From Kapaibacterium sp044224925 (GTDB lineage Bacteria > Bacteroidota > Ignavibacteria > Kapaibacteriales > Kapaibacteriaceae), in the NCBI GenBank assembly GCA_044224925.1, contig JBGAJM010000001.1, forward strand, positions 434,001 to 498,000: a stretch of DNA of 64,000 nt. Direction: 5' to 3'. How positions within the stretch are numbered: position 1 is the first letter of the stretch; each line of letters begins with the position of its first letter. Shown piece by piece: positions 37,879-46,835 of the stretch. The notes below the pieces were generated by a model that made no database searches, had not been told where the DNA came from, and saw only the letters and a program-made list of their open reading frames with translations. Both the position numbers and the translations under genes were made by a program.

Positions 37879-38118
37879 ATGTCAGCAGTGGCGCAAAAGG
37901 TAACAGAGATCATCGTCAACAAGCTTGGCGTTGAAGAATCTCAGATCACGCCGGAAGCTTCCTTCACGAATGACCTCGGTGCCGACTCGCTCGACACGGT
38001 TGAGCTCATCATGGAATTCGAGCGCGCATTCAACATGACCATCGATGATTCGGATGCCGAAAAGATCCAGACCGTTGGTGACGCCGTATCGTACATCGAG
38101 TCCAAGAGCGCTTCTTAA
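37879..38118 (+). CDS. acpP: Acyl carrier protein
   Basis: 79 residues, strongly acidic. The phosphopantetheine attachment Ser lies in LGADSLDTVELIMEFE, about residue 39. Helix one (VAQKVTEIIVNKLGVEESQI) and the end IQTVGDAVSYIESK are standard. GAGGA at 37868-37872 supports this start rather than the longer in-frame one. Between fabG and fabF as usual. Confidence 0.97.
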   Translation: MSAVAQKVTEIIVNKLGVEESQITPEASFTNDLGADSLDTVELIMEFERAFNMTIDDSDAEKIQTVGDAVSYIESKSAS

Positions 38119-38144
38119 TTCCGTCTCATTACCACCAGGTCTCT

Positions 38145-39404
38145 ATGCCGCGGAATCACGTTCCACGCATTGTTGTCACCGGCGTCGGCGCCGTTACGCC
38201 GATTGGGAATTCCAAGGACGAATTCTGGCAGGGCATGATGGAAGGCCGCAGTGGCGGCGCTCCGATCACCCGCTTTGACGCGGCGCAGTTTGAAACGCGC
38301 TTCGCGGCTGAGGTCAAGAATTACGACCCGTTGTTGGTGATCTCTCGCAAGGAGGTTCAGCGAATGGACCTCTTTGCGCAGTTCGCAATGTCGGCGGCCG
38401 TCATGGCCGTGGAAGACAGCGGCATCGACTTCGAGAAGACCGATCGTGAACGCGTAGGAGTGGTCTTCGGCTCGGGTATTGGTGGCATGTGGACGTATCA
38501 TCATCAGCAACAGAACCTGTATGAGCGCGGTGGTGTGCCGGATCGGATCTCTCCGTTCTTCGTGCCCATGCTCATCAGTGATATCGCCGCAGGGCATATC
38601 GCCATTCGCTATGGTCTCAAGGGACCGAACTATGCGACCGTGTCGGCCTGTGCCACATCGTCGCACTCCATCGGTGATGCCTTCATGCTCTTGCAGCGCG
38701 GCAACGCCGACGTGATTCTTGCCGGTGGTTCCGAGGCCGTGATCTGCCCCATGGGCATTGGCGGATTCAACGCCATGAAGGCCCTCTCCACACGCAACGA
38801 TTCTCCTTCCACGGCCAGCCGTCCGTTCGACAAGGAACGCGATGGTTTCGTGATGGGTGAGGGTGGCGGTATGCTCGTGCTCGAGACCCTTGAGCACGCC
38901 ATGAACCGTGGTGCCACCATCTATGCAGAGATCTGCGGCATCGGTCTTACCGACGATGCCTTCCATATCACGCAGCCGGCACCCGGCGGTGAAGGTGCCG
39001 TACGCTCCATGCGTCTGGCGCTGGAAGATGCAGGGCTCCAGCCAACCGACATCGACTATATCAATGCACACGGCACGTCGACGCCCTTCAACGACAAGTC
39101 AGAATCAGCCGCCATTCGCACGGTCTTCGGTGACCATGCGAACACCTTGAGCGTCAGTTCGACGAAGTCGATGACCGGTCACCTCCTCGGTGCCGCCGGT
39201 GCCGTCGAGGCCATTGCTACGGTGCTTGCCATCAAGAACAGCATTGCACCTCCCACGATCAATTACTCCACACCCGATCCCGACTGCGATCTGGATTATG
39301 TGCAGAATGGTCCGAAGCACCGTCCGATCCGTGCCGCCCTGAGCAACACGTTCGGATTCGGTGGGCATAACGCGACGTTATGCTTCAAAGCTTTCCAAGA
39401 GTAA
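38145..39404 (+). CDS. fabF: 3-oxoacyl-[ACP] synthase II
   Basis: 419 residues. The elongating condensing enzyme. Catalytic Cys in VSACATSSHSIGDAF, first His in INAHGTSTPFNDKSESAAI, Lys and second His in SVSSTKSMTGHLLGAAGAVE, and the N-terminal VVTGVGAVTPIGNSKDEFW and late LSNTFGFGGHNATLCF blocks are all present. It follows acpP after 26 bases and is one base ahead of the probable rnc start. Confidence 0.96.
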   Translation: MPRNHVPRIVVTGVGAVTPIGNSKDEFWQGMMEGRSGGAPITRFDAAQFETRFAAEVKNYDPLLVISRKEVQRMDLFAQFAMSAAVMAVEDSGIDFEKTDRERVGVVFGSGIGGMWTYHHQQQNLYERGGVPDRISPFFVPMLISDIAAGHIAIRYGLKGPNYATVSACATSSHSIGDAFMLLQRGNADVILAGGSEAVICPMGIGGFNAMKALSTRNDSPSTASRPFDKERDGFVMGEGGGMLVLETLEHAMNRGATIYAEICGIGLTDDAFHITQPAPGGEGAVRSMRLALEDAGLQPTDIDYINAHGTSTPFNDKSESAAIRTVFGDHANTLSVSSTKSMTGHLLGAAGAVEAIATVLAIKNSIAPPTINYSTPDPDCDLDYVQNGPKHRPIRAALSNTFGFGGHNATLCFKAFQE

Positions 39405-39405
39405 C

Positions 39406-40230
39406 GTGAAAGACATTGTTCGCACCCTGTACGTCAACTTCTTGAAGTTGACCTCTGCGCGTGGTTCCGTCGATCCGGCCATCACCAAGGAACTCTTTCC
39501 GACGGCCGAGATCCTTACACCGGCACGCGTGAAAGATCTTAGTGCGGCGCTTGATCTCGAGATCAAGAATCCCGCCTTTTACGAGCAGGCCCTTACACAT
39601 CGCTCCTATTTGCAGGTGCTGAATTCGCCCGACTATCGGTCGAACGAGCGTCTTGAATTCCTAGGCGATGCCATCCTTGGCATGGTCACGGCCGAGTACT
39701 TGTTCTACAACAATCGACAAGTGCTGGAAGGCGAACTCACGAAGATGCGCTCATGGCTCGTCAACAAGAAGTCGCTGGCCATCTGTGCACGCACCCTCCA
39801 CCTTGAATCCTTCCTCCTTCTCAGTTATTCCGCCAATCAGTCGTTGCAGCGTGGCAACGACAGTATGCTGGCCGATGCACTCGAGGCCATCATTGCCGCC
39901 ATCTATCTCGATCTTGGATTCGATGAGGTGCGCAAGTTCATTGTGAACTCCATGCTGCCCATCATGGTGAACGAGTCGCTGGTGCAGGACACGAACTTCA
40001 AGAGCCTGTTGCTGGAAGATGTGCAATCACGCGGACACGCAGCGCCGAAGTACGTCGTCATTCGCGAAGAAGGACCGGACCACGAAAAGGAATTCACTGT
40101 CGAGGTCTACGTCGACTCCACGTGTATCGGAGTGGGTACCGGTCGCAACAAGAAGGATGCGGAACAGAAGGCGGCAAAGGCGGGGATCGATCTGCTCGCG
40201 AAGAAGAAAGAGCGACGTCGCCGACAGTAA
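39406..40230 (+). CDS. rnc: Ribonuclease III
   Basis: About 274 residues. It cuts double-stranded RNA, including rRNA precursors. An N-terminal extension of about 50 residues precedes the catalytic domain, which has ALTHRSYL, the signature ERLEFLGDAILGMVTAEYLF and ADALEAIIAAIYLDLGFDEV with the metal-binding Asp/Glu. The double-stranded RNA-binding domain follows (SLLLEDVQSRGHAAPKYVVI, GVGTGRNKKDAEQKAAKAG). GTG 39406 lies one base after fabF and is the likely start; a GTG at 39361 inside fabF is in frame as well. The fabF-rnc order is widespread. Confidence 0.93.
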   Translation: MKDIVRTLYVNFLKLTSARGSVDPAITKELFPTAEILTPARVKDLSAALDLEIKNPAFYEQALTHRSYLQVLNSPDYRSNERLEFLGDAILGMVTAEYLFYNNRQVLEGELTKMRSWLVNKKSLAICARTLHLESFLLLSYSANQSLQRGNDSMLADALEAIIAAIYLDLGFDEVRKFIVNSMLPIMVNESLVQDTNFKSLLLEDVQSRGHAAPKYVVIREEGPDHEKEFTVEVYVDSTCIGVGTGRNKKDAEQKAAKAGIDLLAKKKERRRRQ

Positions 40231-40282
40231 CTTCGATCCGACTTCTCCCGTCAAACACGCAGGACCCCTGACCATCACCTCT

Positions 40283-43200
40283 ATGCTGAAGAACCTTGTC
40301 ATCCTCGTACTGCTGTGTTCGTGCGCCGTTGCACTCCCCGTGCAGGCGCAATTCTCATCCGGACAGCTCCCGTTTGGCAAGAACAAGGTCCAGTATCAAG
40401 AGTTCAACTGGAAGTACTACCAGACATCGAACTTCGATATCTACTTCCATCAAGGCGGTGACTACGTCGCACGCTACACGGCGAACCAGGCCGAGAAGGC
40501 CCTTGCCTCCATTCAATCAACGTTGAGCTATACGATCACCAAGCGGATCGTCTTCATCGTATACAATTCGCATAATCAGTTCCAGCAAACGAACGTCCTC
40601 GACGAATACATGAGCGAGGGCATCGGAGGCGTAACGGAGCTGTTCAAGAATCGCATCGTCATCCCCTTCGAAGGCGACTACCAGAAGTTCAAGCATGTGA
40701 TCCATCACGAATTGGTGCACGCTGTGCTGAACGACATGTTCTACGGTGGCTCCATTCAATCGCTGATCAACAACAACGCAAAGGCCATGATCCCGCTGTG
40801 GATGAACGAAGGCTTTGCCGAGTGGGAGAGCACGGGTGGACTCGACGTGAAGACCGATGAGTTCATGCGTGATGTTGCCGTGAGCGAATACCTGAAGGGC
40901 CTCTATCAGTTGAATGGCTACTTCGCCTATCGCGGAGGTCAGTCGTTCTGGTGGTACATCGCGGAGAAGTATGGCAAGGGGAAAGTAGGCGAGGTCTTCA
41001 ATCGGTTCCGTTCCATTGGCGATGTGAATCAAACGTTCAAGGCCGCCTTCGGGATGACGTATGAGGAAATGTCGGAGCAGTGGGCGAAAGACCTCAAGAA
41101 ATTCTACTTCCCGGATGTGGATCGATACGAATACGTCGAAGACTTTTCGACGCGTCTCTCCAATCACCAGAAAGAGAACAACTTCTACAACACGTCGCCG
41201 GCACTCTCGCCCGATGGTGAGAAGGTTGCCTTCATTTCCGACCGTGACGACGTGTTCTCGCTGTATGTGATGGACATTGCTACGAAGAAGACCAAACGCC
41301 TGCGCAGTAGCGCGCGCGCCGTCGACTTCGAAGAGTTGAATCTTCTGACGCCTGGCATTTCGTGGAATCCGCAGGGAACGAAGCTTGCCGTTGGTGCGAA
41401 GTCGGGCGGAGAGGATGTGATCTTCATCATCGACGTGAAGACCGGGAACTACGACAAGATCGATCTCGGCTACAAGACCATCGGTGGTGTGCAATGGTCA
41501 CCGGACGGGACAACGCTGGCCTTCGATGCAGCGCCGGGAGAGGCACAGTCCGACATCTTCGTCTACGACCTGAAGCGCAAGACCACCACGTCGCTCACAC
41601 ACGACATCTTCTCCGATATGGAGCCAACGTGGAGTCCTGATGGCGAATGGCTCTACTTCATCTCCGATCGAGGCCAGTACACGAGTGGTGAGCAGACCAC
41701 TGAGAACTTTTCGATGTGGGAACACGATGTGTCCCAACGCGACATCTATCGCGTGAACGTGAACACGCAGGTGATCGAACGCATCACCGACGATCCAACG
41801 GTAGGGAAGTATTCGATCGCCGTGGCACCCGACCACAAGACCATTCTCTATGTGGCGGACTATAACGGCATCGGCAACCTGTGGGAGCTGAACCTGGCGA
41901 CGAACGAGCGGCATGCACGCACGAATTCGTTGCAGGAGATCAGTCAGATCAGCTTGTCGAAGGACGGCACGAAGCTTGCCTTTGCATCGCAGAACCGCGT
42001 GGGCTACGACATCTTCATGCTCAAGTTCCCGTTCGAACAGAAGGAACGCGATACGCTTCCGCTGACGAAGTATCGCAAGCAGGAACTGGAGGAGCGTGCA
42101 TCGTTGGCCAGCATCGTCACCACGAAGGACGCAACGCCGCAGGATTCCGTAGAGAGCTTTGGTGAATACGATATCGACTTCAGTCGTCAGTCGATGGTGA
42201 AGCCGAACGAGAACGTCAAGATCAGCGAGACCGGACCATCCAAAAACAAGACGACTTCTGCCACCGGACAGGCGAAGGACTACCGTGTGACGTTCACGCC
42301 CGACGTGATCACGGGCTCTGCAGGATACAGCAACTGGTACGGCGCACAAGGGGTGATCCAGATGCTCTTCTCCGATATGCTTGGTGATCACTCCATCTAC
42401 GTTGCTGCGAATCTGTATCTGGACCTTTCGAACAGTAATCTCTTTGTCCAGTACAACTACCTTCCCAAGATCGTGGACTACAGTATCGCCGGCTTCCACA
42501 ATGCAGGCTATACCTACATCGCAAGTGGTCGGTCGACGTACCTGTACCGAATGCGCAACTACGGCGCCACCGGAACAGCATCGTATCCGTTCAGTCGATA
42601 CTCCCGATTCGATGTGGGGCTCAGCGGTATCGCCATGGCGCGCGAGAACCTCGATATTCCGCAAGAACCAAGCGTAGGTCGATTCGTGATCGTGCCAACG
42701 CTGGCGTACGTGTACGACAACACATTGAACGGCCTGTGGGCACCAAGTGACGGAACGCGATGGAACACAACGGTCGAAGCATCGCCGAAGCTCTCGTCCA
42801 CCAATGGTCTGGGCTTTGTGACGCTTCGCACGGACATTCGACACTACATCGGTCTCGGCAACAACTACACCATCGCTCTTCGTGGTGCAGGGGGATACAG
42901 TACCGGACCCGATCCGCAGAAGTTCTTCATCGGTGGTGTCGACAACTGGTTCAATCGAAGTTTCAGTGCGAACGGATGGCCGTTCGTCGAGCCCGAGGAC
43001 TTTGCCTTCACTCGTCCCGTGTGGCCACTCCGCGGCTATGCCATCAACGAGCAATCGGGATCGCGATTCGCACAAGCCAATGTAGAGTTTCGTTTTCCGC
43101 TGCTCTTCGCCATCCAGGCAGGTCCGCTACCGGCTTTGTTCCAAGGCCTGCAGGGTCAGGTGTTCTTCGATATCGGACGTGCCACGGGAGAGCTGAACCG

Positions 43201-43378
43201 ACCGAGCACTCCTTCGGTCACGACCGTCTTCACCGACCAGTGGTTGTACAGTACAGGCGTGGGCATCCGTTCTGTGTTGCTGGGTCTGCCATTCCGATTC
43301 GACATCGCATGGCGTCACCAACCCTGGGGCGGCATGTCGGAGCCGTTCTATCTGTATTCCCTCGGCATGGACTTCTGA
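40283..43378 (+). CDS. Secreted gluzincin-type protease + PD40 propeller + outer-membrane barrel fusion
   Basis: 1031 residues with a signal peptide (LVILVLLCSCAVALPVQAQF). Three parts are visible. About residues 45-290 look like a peptidase MA-type gluzincin: HHELVHAV (His142, Glu143, His146) and the third ligand Glu176 in WMNEGFAEWE. About 305-620 holds repeated TolB/PD40 strands (ALSPDGEKVAFISDRDD, ISWNPQGTKLAVGAKSGG, WSPDGEWLYFISDRG). From about 670 to the end is a beta barrel resembling the D15/BamA-type surface antigens (FFIGGVDNWFNRS, PVWPLRGYAINEQSGSRF, FRFDIAWRHQPWGG). It would sit in the outer membrane with the protease and propeller attached. A combination of this kind is known in Bacteroidota as annotated 'PD40/peptidase MA' proteins, but its function is not established. 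Confidence 0.78.
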   Translation: MLKNLVILVLLCSCAVALPVQAQFSSGQLPFGKNKVQYQEFNWKYYQTSNFDIYFHQGGDYVARYTANQAEKALASIQSTLSYTITKRIVFIVYNSHNQFQQTNVLDEYMSEGIGGVTELFKNRIVIPFEGDYQKFKHVIHHELVHAVLNDMFYGGSIQSLINNNAKAMIPLWMNEGFAEWESTGGLDVKTDEFMRDVAVSEYLKGLYQLNGYFAYRGGQSFWWYIAEKYGKGKVGEVFNRFRSIGDVNQTFKAAFGMTYEEMSEQWAKDLKKFYFPDVDRYEYVEDFSTRLSNHQKENNFYNTSPALSPDGEKVAFISDRDDVFSLYVMDIATKKTKRLRSSARAVDFEELNLLTPGISWNPQGTKLAVGAKSGGEDVIFIIDVKTGNYDKIDLGYKTIGGVQWSPDGTTLAFDAAPGEAQSDIFVYDLKRKTTTSLTHDIFSDMEPTWSPDGEWLYFISDRGQYTSGEQTTENFSMWEHDVSQRDIYRVNVNTQVIERITDDPTVGKYSIAVAPDHKTILYVADYNGIGNLWELNLATNERHARTNSLQEISQISLSKDGTKLAFASQNRVGYDIFMLKFPFEQKERDTLPLTKYRKQELEERASLASIVTTKDATPQDSVESFGEYDIDFSRQSMVKPNENVKISETGPSKNKTTSATGQAKDYRVTFTPDVITGSAGYSNWYGAQGVIQMLFSDMLGDHSIYVAANLYLDLSNSNLFVQYNYLPKIVDYSIAGFHNAGYTYIASGRSTYLYRMRNYGATGTASYPFSRYSRFDVGLSGIAMARENLDIPQEPSVGRFVIVPTLAYVYDNTLNGLWAPSDGTRWNTTVEASPKLSSTNGLGFVTLRTDIRHYIGLGNNYTIALRGAGGYSTGPDPQKFFIGGVDNWFNRSFSANGWPFVEPEDFAFTRPVWPLRGYAINEQSGSRFAQANVEFRFPLLFAIQAGPLPALFQGLQGQVFFDIGRATGELNRPSTPSVTTVFTDQWLYSTGVGIRSVLLGLPFRFDIAWRHQPWGGMSEPFYLYSLGMDF

Positions 43379-43385
43379 TCGTCCT

Positions 43386-44021
43386 TCATTCCTCTGAAGG
43401 CGGCAAGGTATAGCCGGCACGTCCGTTCGTGCGCTCGGTGATCTGCGCGATCAAATGATCGACGGCCGAAAGCGGCACATCCGCTTCAAAGATCACGGCA
43501 TCGGAATAGATCGGCGTGTAGATCGCACCAACATCATCAAGCAGCGACGTCATGCGTGAGACATCGTCGTAGGTGCAGAACACGGATACCTTGCGCATTC
43601 GCTGGATCAATCGTCGCTCGCAGATATCCAATGCCGCTTGTGCCGCTTCTGCATAGGCACGTGCAAGTCCGCCGGTACCGAGCTTCACGCCTCCATAGAA
43701 TCGCACGACCACACAGAGCACATCGCTCACTTTCGCCCGCTGTAAACAGAACAGGATCGGCTTACCCGCTGTACCGGATGGTTCTCCATCGTCGGCGGTG
43801 CGAAAATCTTGACCGTCGTGACCTAATCGATACGCGTAACAGTGGTGTGCTGCGTCATAGTGCTCCGCACGTATGGATGCAACGTGGGCGAGCGCATCAA
43901 CTTTCGAAGATGCGTGGACGAGACAGCCAATAAAAACTGACTTTTTGATGGTAATTTCGGTCCTCGTTTCTCCAACGACGGTCCAGTACGCATCGGGCGA
44001 GCCTGTAAGATCAGTTGTCAT
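43386..44021 (-). CDS. yigZ: YigZ/IMPACT family protein
   Basis: 211 residues. The UPF0029 N-terminal domain is clear: KKSVFIGCLVHASSKVDALA, HHCYAYRLG, FRTADDGEPSGTAGKPILF and VVVRFYGGVKLGTGGLARAY, in the order of the family, with a short C-terminal DUF1949-type domain. Related yeast and mammalian IMPACT proteins bind Gcn1; the bacterial role is unknown though a link to translation is suspected. It is divergent from bshA, with 23 bases between the two start codons, so promoters for each must overlap the other gene. Confidence 0.9.
   Translation of the reverse strand: MTTDLTGSPDAYWTVVGETRTEITIKKSVFIGCLVHASSKVDALAHVASIRAEHYDAAHHCYAYRLGHDGQDFRTADDGEPSGTAGKPILFCLQRAKVSDVLCVVVRFYGGVKLGTGGLARAYAEAAQAALDICERRLIQRMRKVSVFCTYDDVSRMTSLLDDVGAIYTPIYSDAVIFEADVPLSAVDHLIAQITERTNGRAGYTLPPSEE
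43952..43959 (+). promoter_or_regulatory. Possible -7 box of bshA, inside yigZ
   Basis: TAATTTCG, one base off TAnnTTTG and of the TTCG form seen before HU and secG, lies 85 bases before the bshA ATG within the divergent yigZ coding sequence. Weak evidence on its own. Confidence 0.3.
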
Positions 44022-44044
44022 GGAGTACGAACAGAAGGAGCGTC

Positions 44045-45178
44045 ATGAGAATCGGAATGGTTTGCTATCCCACCTATGGTGGAAGCGGTGTGTTGGCAAC
44101 GGAACTGGGGCAGGCTCTGGCGCGAAAAGGGCATAGTGTTCACTTCATCTCGTACGCACTCCCCATGCGTCTCGATCGATATCAAGACAACATCTTCTAT
44201 CATGAAGTGGAGACCCCGGCGTATCCGTTGTTCGAATTCAACCAGTACACGCTGTCGCTTGCCGGAAAGATCATCGATGTAGCAAAATATGAAAATCTCG
44301 AGGTCCTTCACGTACACTATGCGATCCCACATGCAGTGAGCGGATATCTTGCGAAAGAGATCATGCAGGGTTCCAATCCGTTATCGCTCATCACAACGTT
44401 GCATGGCACGGATATCACGCTGGTAGGACTCGAACCGAACTTCCATCCCATCATCAAGTTCGCACTCGAACGTTCGGATGTGGTAACGGCCGTTTCGGGA
44501 TTCTTGCAAGAGAAGACGCGCCAGAATTTCAATCCCGAGACACCGATCACGGTGATCCCGAACTTCGTCGACACGAACCTGTACAAGCGTGTCGAGTGCA
44601 CGCAGCTTCAGAAGCAACTGCATATCGAGGATGAGTTCGTGTTGATGCACGTGTCGAATTTCCGTCCGGTGAAACGCGTGCAAGACTGCGTGCGGATCCT
44701 CGAAGAAGTACGAAAGACCGTCCCCGCGAAACTCGTCTTTGTAGGTGACGGTCCGGAACGATCCGATGCAGAACGACTTGTACGCGAGCTCGGATTGTGG
44801 GATCACGTGAAGTTCCTTGGAAAGCAATCGGCATTGCCCGAGATCCTGTCCATTGCCGACATCTTCCTGCTTCCAAGTCAAAGCGAGTCCTTTGGCCTTT
44901 CCGCCCTCGAAGCCATGAGCTGCGAAGTACCGGTGATCGCAACGAACATCGGTGGCGTGCCGGAAGTGGTCGGACATGGAGAATGTGGCTACATCGCAGA
45001 GCTCGGCGATGTGCAACGCATGGCGCGCTATTGTGTGGAATTGCTCACCACACCAAAGAAGCTGGCAGCGTTTCGAGCGAATGCTCGCAAGAGGGCAATA
45101 CAACAGTATGATATCGACCTGATCGTCCCGATGTACGAAGAGGTCTATCGCCGTTCACTCGAAGAACGGGTCCGTTAA
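44045..45178 (+). CDS. bshA: N-acetyl-alpha-D-glucosaminyl L-malate synthase (bacillithiol pathway)
   Basis: A 377-residue GT4 glycosyltransferase with the BshA-specific N-terminus (MRIGMVCYPTYGGSGVLATE, then HSVHFISYALPMRL) and HVHYAIPHAVSGYLAKEI. The GT-B motifs for UDP-GlcNAc are VSNFRPVKRV, FVGDGPERSDAERLVRELGL and SQSESFGLSALEAMSCEVPV. It joins GlcNAc to L-malate in the first step of bacillithiol, the thiol that replaces glutathione in Firmicutes and many Bacteroidota. AAGGAG lies just before the ATG at 44045. bshB and bshC are not in the window. Its stop shares TTAA with the convergent next gene. Confidence 0.93.
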   Translation: MRIGMVCYPTYGGSGVLATELGQALARKGHSVHFISYALPMRLDRYQDNIFYHEVETPAYPLFEFNQYTLSLAGKIIDVAKYENLEVLHVHYAIPHAVSGYLAKEIMQGSNPLSLITTLHGTDITLVGLEPNFHPIIKFALERSDVVTAVSGFLQEKTRQNFNPETPITVIPNFVDTNLYKRVECTQLQKQLHIEDEFVLMHVSNFRPVKRVQDCVRILEEVRKTVPAKLVFVGDGPERSDAERLVRELGLWDHVKFLGKQSALPEILSIADIFLLPSQSESFGLSALEAMSCEVPVIATNIGGVPEVVGHGECGYIAELGDVQRMARYCVELLTTPKKLAAFRANARKRAIQQYDIDLIVPMYEEVYRRSLEERVR

Positions 45179-46029
45179 GGGAAGCGGTATCGAACGCCTT
45201 GCTGGGCGTAGCCGGCAAAGTCCGATACGTCGTGGCTTTCGAACGAGTCCGGATAGTGCATGAGATACATCTTCTTCCGAATATGCTCGGGAAGTGTGCG
45301 GAGTTCCGGCGTTGATGCGTGCACGGGATTGTACGTGAAGGCCGCATCATGGAACATCACTTCTGCACGGTCGGCATAGAGGTCGATGAGCTCACGGTCG
45401 AACTTCGTGTCACCGGAAATGAAGACCCGATCGTCGACCATCAGTCCGTACGTGATGAAGGCATCGGCCGGAGTGGTGGCCTCGCCGGGGATGTGATTCG
45501 TATGGAAGAGCTCGATGTTGATCCCGCCGTAGTTCGTGCGCAAGATCCGACGTGGACCGTTGCTGAGCACTTCCAGGGGATGTTCATTGTAGAGATCGGC
45601 AAAGTCCAGGCGCTGTCCGTCGTGACTTTCCTCGTTGAACTCTAGACCACCACGCAGGGACATTTCCCACAGAACCGGTCGATACTCATCATGGATGATC
45701 ATGTTTAGCTTGGCACGGCCCAGAGCGGCAACGGCCACATAGCGGTTGATCAGGGTGAGGTATTCGACGCCACCGATGTGATCGGCGTGACTGTGTGTGG
45801 GAAGGATCGTGCGAATGTCCGTGCAATCAAGTCCGGCCACTTCGCGAAGTGCCTGCGGTCCGGTCATCCCGAAATCCACGAGCACGTGCGTATCTCCCTT
45901 TATCAAAAGGAAGTTGGTCTGAAACAGGCGTTGGGCGAAAGCGTTGCCTGTTCCGATAAAGACTATTTCAAGTTCGCCCTCGTTGGAAAGAGAGAGCGGC
46001 TTGACTACCGGCGATTCGGTCATGGCCAT
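45175..46029 (-). CDS. Metallo-beta-lactamase-fold hydrolase (RNase Z/lactonase-like)
   Basis: 284 residues with the zinc-binding signature PTHSHADHIGGVEYL, later HTNHIPGE, an Asp in FISGDTKFD and a late His in LMHYPDSFESH, so the full metallo-hydrolase set is present. It starts ELEIVFIGTGNAFAQRLFQT, as in RNase Z-like and phosphodiesterase subfamilies. It lacks the exosite arm of RNase Z, so tRNA processing is unlikely. Its substrate is unknown. An in-frame ATG six bases further in (46023) is equally possible. It is 45 bases downstream of the Popeye-like gene and ends on the bshA stop. Confidence 0.82.
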   Translation of the reverse strand: MAMTESPVVKPLSLSNEGELEIVFIGTGNAFAQRLFQTNFLLIKGDTHVLVDFGMTGPQALREVAGLDCTDIRTILPTHSHADHIGGVEYLTLINRYVAVAALGRAKLNMIIHDEYRPVLWEMSLRGGLEFNEESHDGQRLDFADLYNEHPLEVLSNGPRRILRTNYGGINIELFHTNHIPGEATTPADAFITYGLMVDDRVFISGDTKFDRELIDLYADRAEVMFHDAAFTYNPVHASTPELRTLPEHIRKKMYLMHYPDSFESHDVSDFAGYAQQGVRYRFP

Positions 46030-46074
46030 CTATGGTGGTCCAGAATAATCCGTAAATGTACACAAATATTCGAT

Positions 46075-46779
46075 TTAGAACTGTTGTGCATTTTCTTGGC
46101 TCCCGTCCCGAGAAAGCTTGTCGATGAGGTTCCGATTGAACACCGACTGGAGGGCCGACTGAATATCTGGGTGTTTTGCAAGCAGGGCCTTAAGGTCTGC
46201 GAACCGCCACATCAGGTAGCGCGACGGCGTGATCGTCTCCACCGTGGCAGAAGCGGGATTGCCCGAGACGAAGGCCATTTCGCCGATGAAATCCCCTTGC
46301 TTGAGATAGGCCACCACTTCCGAATCGATCGTGACCGACGCAGCACCATCCGTGAGCAGGACGATGCGAACCACTGGATGCCCCTGTTTTGTGACCTCTT
46401 CGCCGGCCTCGACGCTCACCCAGCTTCCGGTGCGGATCATGCGGTGAAAGTCGACGATGGAGAGCTGACCGAACATCTTCTGTCGAAGCGTTTCCTCTTC
46501 TGGGGTAAGTCGCGCCATGCTACGCTCGCGGATGATCACGATGGTCTGATAGATGTTCACGCTGGCGAACACGAGTTCCCAAGGCCAGTCCTGCGTCCCA
46601 TACATCAAACTCGATGCCATGGCGAACAGACCTGAACCGATCGCGAGCACACGCAAGGGCAGGATGACGCGTACGAGCGAGGCGATGATCAGCAGGAGAT
46701 AGCCGATGTGACCAAGAATGGCGGGAAGTGACAGATCCATGAAGAGCCCCCAAGCGTGAACCGACGTTGGGCCAAACAT
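46075..46779 (-). CDS. Popeye-like membrane protein with cyclic-nucleotide-binding-type domain
   Basis: 234 residues. Three hydrophobic helices (ILGHIGYLLLIIASLVRVIL, LAIGSGLFAMASSLMYGTQ, WELVFASVNIYQTIVIIRE) are followed by a cyclic-nucleotide-binding-type domain (about residues 85-215): WVSVEAGEEVTKQGHPVVRI, GDFIGEMAFVSGNPASATVE. The usual phosphate-binding Arg of CAP-like domains is replaced in NPASAT. The three-helix plus cNMP-domain layout and the VETITPSRYLMWRFADLKAL block are like animal Popeye proteins and their few bacterial relatives. Ligand unknown. The ATG at 46779 has AGGA six bases upstream; another at 46740 is possible. Divergent from the M20 peptidase gene. Confidence 0.72.
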   Translation of the reverse strand: MFGPTSVHAWGLFMDLSLPAILGHIGYLLLIIASLVRVILPLRVLAIGSGLFAMASSLMYGTQDWPWELVFASVNIYQTIVIIRERSMARLTPEEETLRQKMFGQLSIVDFHRMIRTGSWVSVEAGEEVTKQGHPVVRIVLLTDGAASVTIDSEVVAYLKQGDFIGEMAFVSGNPASATVETITPSRYLMWRFADLKALLAKHPDIQSALQSVFNRNLIDKLSRDGSQENAQQF

Positions 46780-46822
46780 CGCATATCCTACGTCACTGTC
46801 CAAGTTCTGATTCCTTCCGTGG

Positions 46823-46830
46823 TATCTTTG
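46823..46830 (+). promoter_or_regulatory. -7 box of the M20 peptidase gene
   Basis: TATCTTTG matches TAnnTTTG and ends five bases before the ATG at 46836; no ribosome-binding site fits in the gap, so a leaderless mRNA is likely. Confidence 0.55.
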
Positions 46831-46835
46831 ACGCC

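Noticed and set aside
45175..46029. Ribonuclease Z (tRNA 3' processing)
   Set aside because: The metal site fits the superfamily but the flexible exosite arm is missing, and the tRNA in this window encodes its CCA. Left as an unassigned metallo-hydrolase.
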